Shown here one piece after another: positions 62,687-64,000 of a stretch of DNA of 64,000 nt. This DNA comes from Halospina sp040196175 (lineage in GTDB: Bacteria; Pseudomonadota; Gammaproteobacteria; Pseudomonadales; Oleiphilaceae). Under the pieces are notes generated by a model, which saw only the letters and a program-made list of their open reading frames with translations, made no database searches and was not told the DNA's origin. The first letter of the stretch is position 1; every line of letters starts with the position of its first letter. The position numbers and the translations under genes were made by a program. The stretch covers positions 1,054,001 through 1,118,000 of the forward strand of contig NZ_JBEFNF010000001.1 in assembly GCF_040196175.1 (NCBI RefSeq), written 5' to 3'.

Positions 62687-63136
62687 ATGCAGTGGAAACC
62701 CAATGCAACCGTTGCCGTTGTGGTGCCGGACGGCGAACGGCTCCTTATGGTTGAGGAACACAGTGAAGGCGCTGTGGTCATCAACCAACCGGCCGGCCAC
62801 ATTGAGGAGGGCGAATCCATACTCGAAGCCGCCCGGCGTGAAGCCCTTGAAGAAACCGGCTACCCGGTAACTCTCAACGCCTTTCTGGGAGTTTATGTTT
62901 TCCGATCCCCGCATAATGGCATCACCTATCATCGTTACGCCTTTATCGGCGATGCCGGCTCCCGTGAAACCCACGCACTGGACGAAGGCATCATCGCCGC
63001 ACACTGGTTTACCCGCGGCGAGCTGGAAGCCCGGCACGATCAGCTGCGCAGTCCTTTAGTTACCAAATGCATCGATGACTATCGGCATGGCCGCCACTTC
63101 CCGTTGGATCTCATTCACGAGATCGACCTGAAGTGA
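62687..63136 (+). CDS. nudJ: NUDIX hydrolase (NudJ-like)
   Basis: Pyrophosphohydrolase of 149 residues. The NUDIX box GHIEEGESILEAARREALEETGY is complete with the REALEE glutamates that bind metal. E. coli NudJ removes phosphate from thiamine pyrophosphate precursors and nucleotides and lies next to mnmA, as here. GGAGG lies eight bases before ATG 62687. The exact substrate is not readable. Confidence 0.88.
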   Translation: MQWKPNATVAVVVPDGERLLMVEEHSEGAVVINQPAGHIEEGESILEAARREALEETGYPVTLNAFLGVYVFRSPHNGITYHRYAFIGDAGSRETHALDEGIIAAHWFTRGELEARHDQLRSPLVTKCIDDYRHGRHFPLDLIHEIDLK

Positions 63137-63170
63137 CGCACCCGCACCAATACATTACAATAGGCTCTCT

Positions 63171-64000
63171 ATGAACGATGTGCTCAATACCGGTAACGAT
63201 GCCGCCCCACGCGTCATCGTCGGCCTGTCCGGCGGTGTCGACTCCTCCGTGGCAGCCCTGCTCCTGAAACAGCAGGGCTACCGCGTTGAAGGGCTGTTTA
63301 TGAAAAACTGGGACGAGGCGGACGGTACTGAACACTGCACAATCATGGAGGATCTTGCGGACGCACAGGCCGTGGCCGGGTGCATCGGAATTCCACTGTA
63401 CACGGTCAGTTTCTCGGGCGAATACTGGGATCACGTATTCGAGCACTTTCTGGCCGAATACAGCGCCGGGCGTACACCCAATCCGGACATCCTGTGCAAC
63501 AAGGAGATCAAGTTCCGGGCATTTCTGGATCACGCAGTGACGCTGGGCGCCGATTACATTGCCACCGGCCACTATGCACGCCGCCGGCTTGTGGGTGACG
63601 GCTCCCAGGCGCAGCTGCTGCGCGGCCAAGATGCCAACAAGGATCAGAGCTACTTCCTGCACGCAGTGGCTGGTGAACGGCTGGCGCGTACTCTGTTTCC
63701 GCTCGGAGACATGGATAAGGCCGAGGTGCGCCGGATCGCAGAGGAAGCCGGCCTGGTCACCCATGATAAAAAGGACAGCACCGGCATCTGTTTCATCGGT
63801 GAGCGTCGTTTCAGTGATTTTCTCAAGACGTACCTGCCGGCCCAGCCGGGTGACATTCAAACCCCGGAGGGCGACGTGATCGGGCGTCATCAGGGGCTGA
63901 TGTACCACACGATCGGTCAGCGTCAGGGCCTCGGAATCGGAGGTCTTTCCGGTTACAGCACCGACCCCTGGTACGTGGCGGACAAGGACCTGGACCGCAA
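63171..64000 (+). CDS. mnmA: tRNA-specific 2-thiouridylase, 3' truncated
   Basis: Installs the 2-thio group on U34 of Lys, Glu and Gln tRNAs. The frame runs from ATG 63171 to the window edge, 276 codons of about 370. PP-loop GLSGGVDSSVAALLL, the catalytic Cys in NPDILCNKEIKF, and the second Cys in STGICFIGER are present, together with GRHQGLMYHTIGQRQGLGIG. It starts 34 bases after nudJ. Confidence 0.97.
   Translation, partial: MNDVLNTGNDAAPRVIVGLSGGVDSSVAALLLKQQGYRVEGLFMKNWDEADGTEHCTIMEDLADAQAVAGCIGIPLYTVSFSGEYWDHVFEHFLAEYSAGRTPNPDILCNKEIKFRAFLDHAVTLGADYIATGHYARRRLVGDGSQAQLLRGQDANKDQSYFLHAVAGERLARTLFPLGDMDKAEVRRIAEEAGLVTHDKKDSTGICFIGERRFSDFLKTYLPAQPGDIQTPEGDVIGRHQGLMYHTIGQRQGLGIGGLSGYSTDPWYVADKDLDR

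Noticed and set aside
1..64000. CRISPR arrays, tRNA or rRNA genes, insertion sequences, phage genes
   Set aside because: No regularly spaced repeats, no cloverleaf or rRNA segments, and no transposase, integrase or phage structural motifs were seen on either strand.

Overview
The window reads as the chromosome of a moderately GC-rich gammaproteobacterium, probably a marine relative of Marinobacter or Pseudomonas. Three blocks support this. The first is the trxB-aat-bpt-infA / clpA-clpS / cspD ... NUDIX-mnmA neighbourhood. The second is the comEC-exbB-exbD-(msbA)-lpxK-ycaR-kdsB-ptp-murB cluster. The third is a LiuR-type leucine catabolism operon. The species assignment is inference from gene order and protein flavour, not from a search. 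Genes are dense, many with ATGA or TAATG overlaps. I saw no rRNA, tRNA, CRISPR array, prophage or insertion sequence.

Layout: 1-8.3 kb, minus strand, is liuR-liuABCDE-aacS, which takes isovaleryl-CoA to acetoacetate and acetyl-CoA and reactivates acetoacetate. A LiuR-like palindrome lies upstream of liuR. 8.4-17.4 kb is a type II secretion locus: gspEFGHIJKLM on plus, with gspC divergent and followed by a LapG-like periplasmic cysteine protease; gspD is not here. 17.4-18.8 kb is gor. 18.8-26.0 kb, minus strand, is an uncharacterised run: XRE regulator, acyltransferase, SDR, TonB-dependent receptor, periplasmic binding protein and hybrid histidine kinase. A 420-base AT-rich intergenic region separates it from slt. 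A DUF4442 gene and a decayed chemoreceptor follow.

29.7-37.4 kb holds a GNAT/nitrilase fusion, a small helix-hairpin-helix protein, a GGDEF-EAL protein facing a PilZ protein, an EamA transporter, an exported msrB-msrA pair and a family 2 glycosyltransferase. 37.6-41.3 kb, minus strand, is prpB-prpC-prpD of the methylcitrate cycle, with a compound inverted-repeat element between prpC and prpD. 41.4-49.9 kb, minus strand, is the envelope cluster comEC-exbB-exbD-msbA-lpxK-ycaR-kdsB-ptp-murB. 50-53.5 kb has a DUF2062 gene, lolC-lolD, a PilZ-like protein and a small exported protein.

53.6-56.4 kb is aguA-aguB-moxR, the agmatine-to-putrescine route coupled to an orphan MoxR ATPase. 56.5-64 kb is trxB, aat, bpt, infA, clpA/clpS, cspD, a NUDIX hydrolase and the start of mnmA.

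The region most likely to hold something undescribed is 18.8-26.0 kb, a receptor-binding protein-kinase chain joined to two lipid-type enzymes. Next come the gspC-protease pairing, the prpC/prpD repeat and the eroded chemoreceptor.
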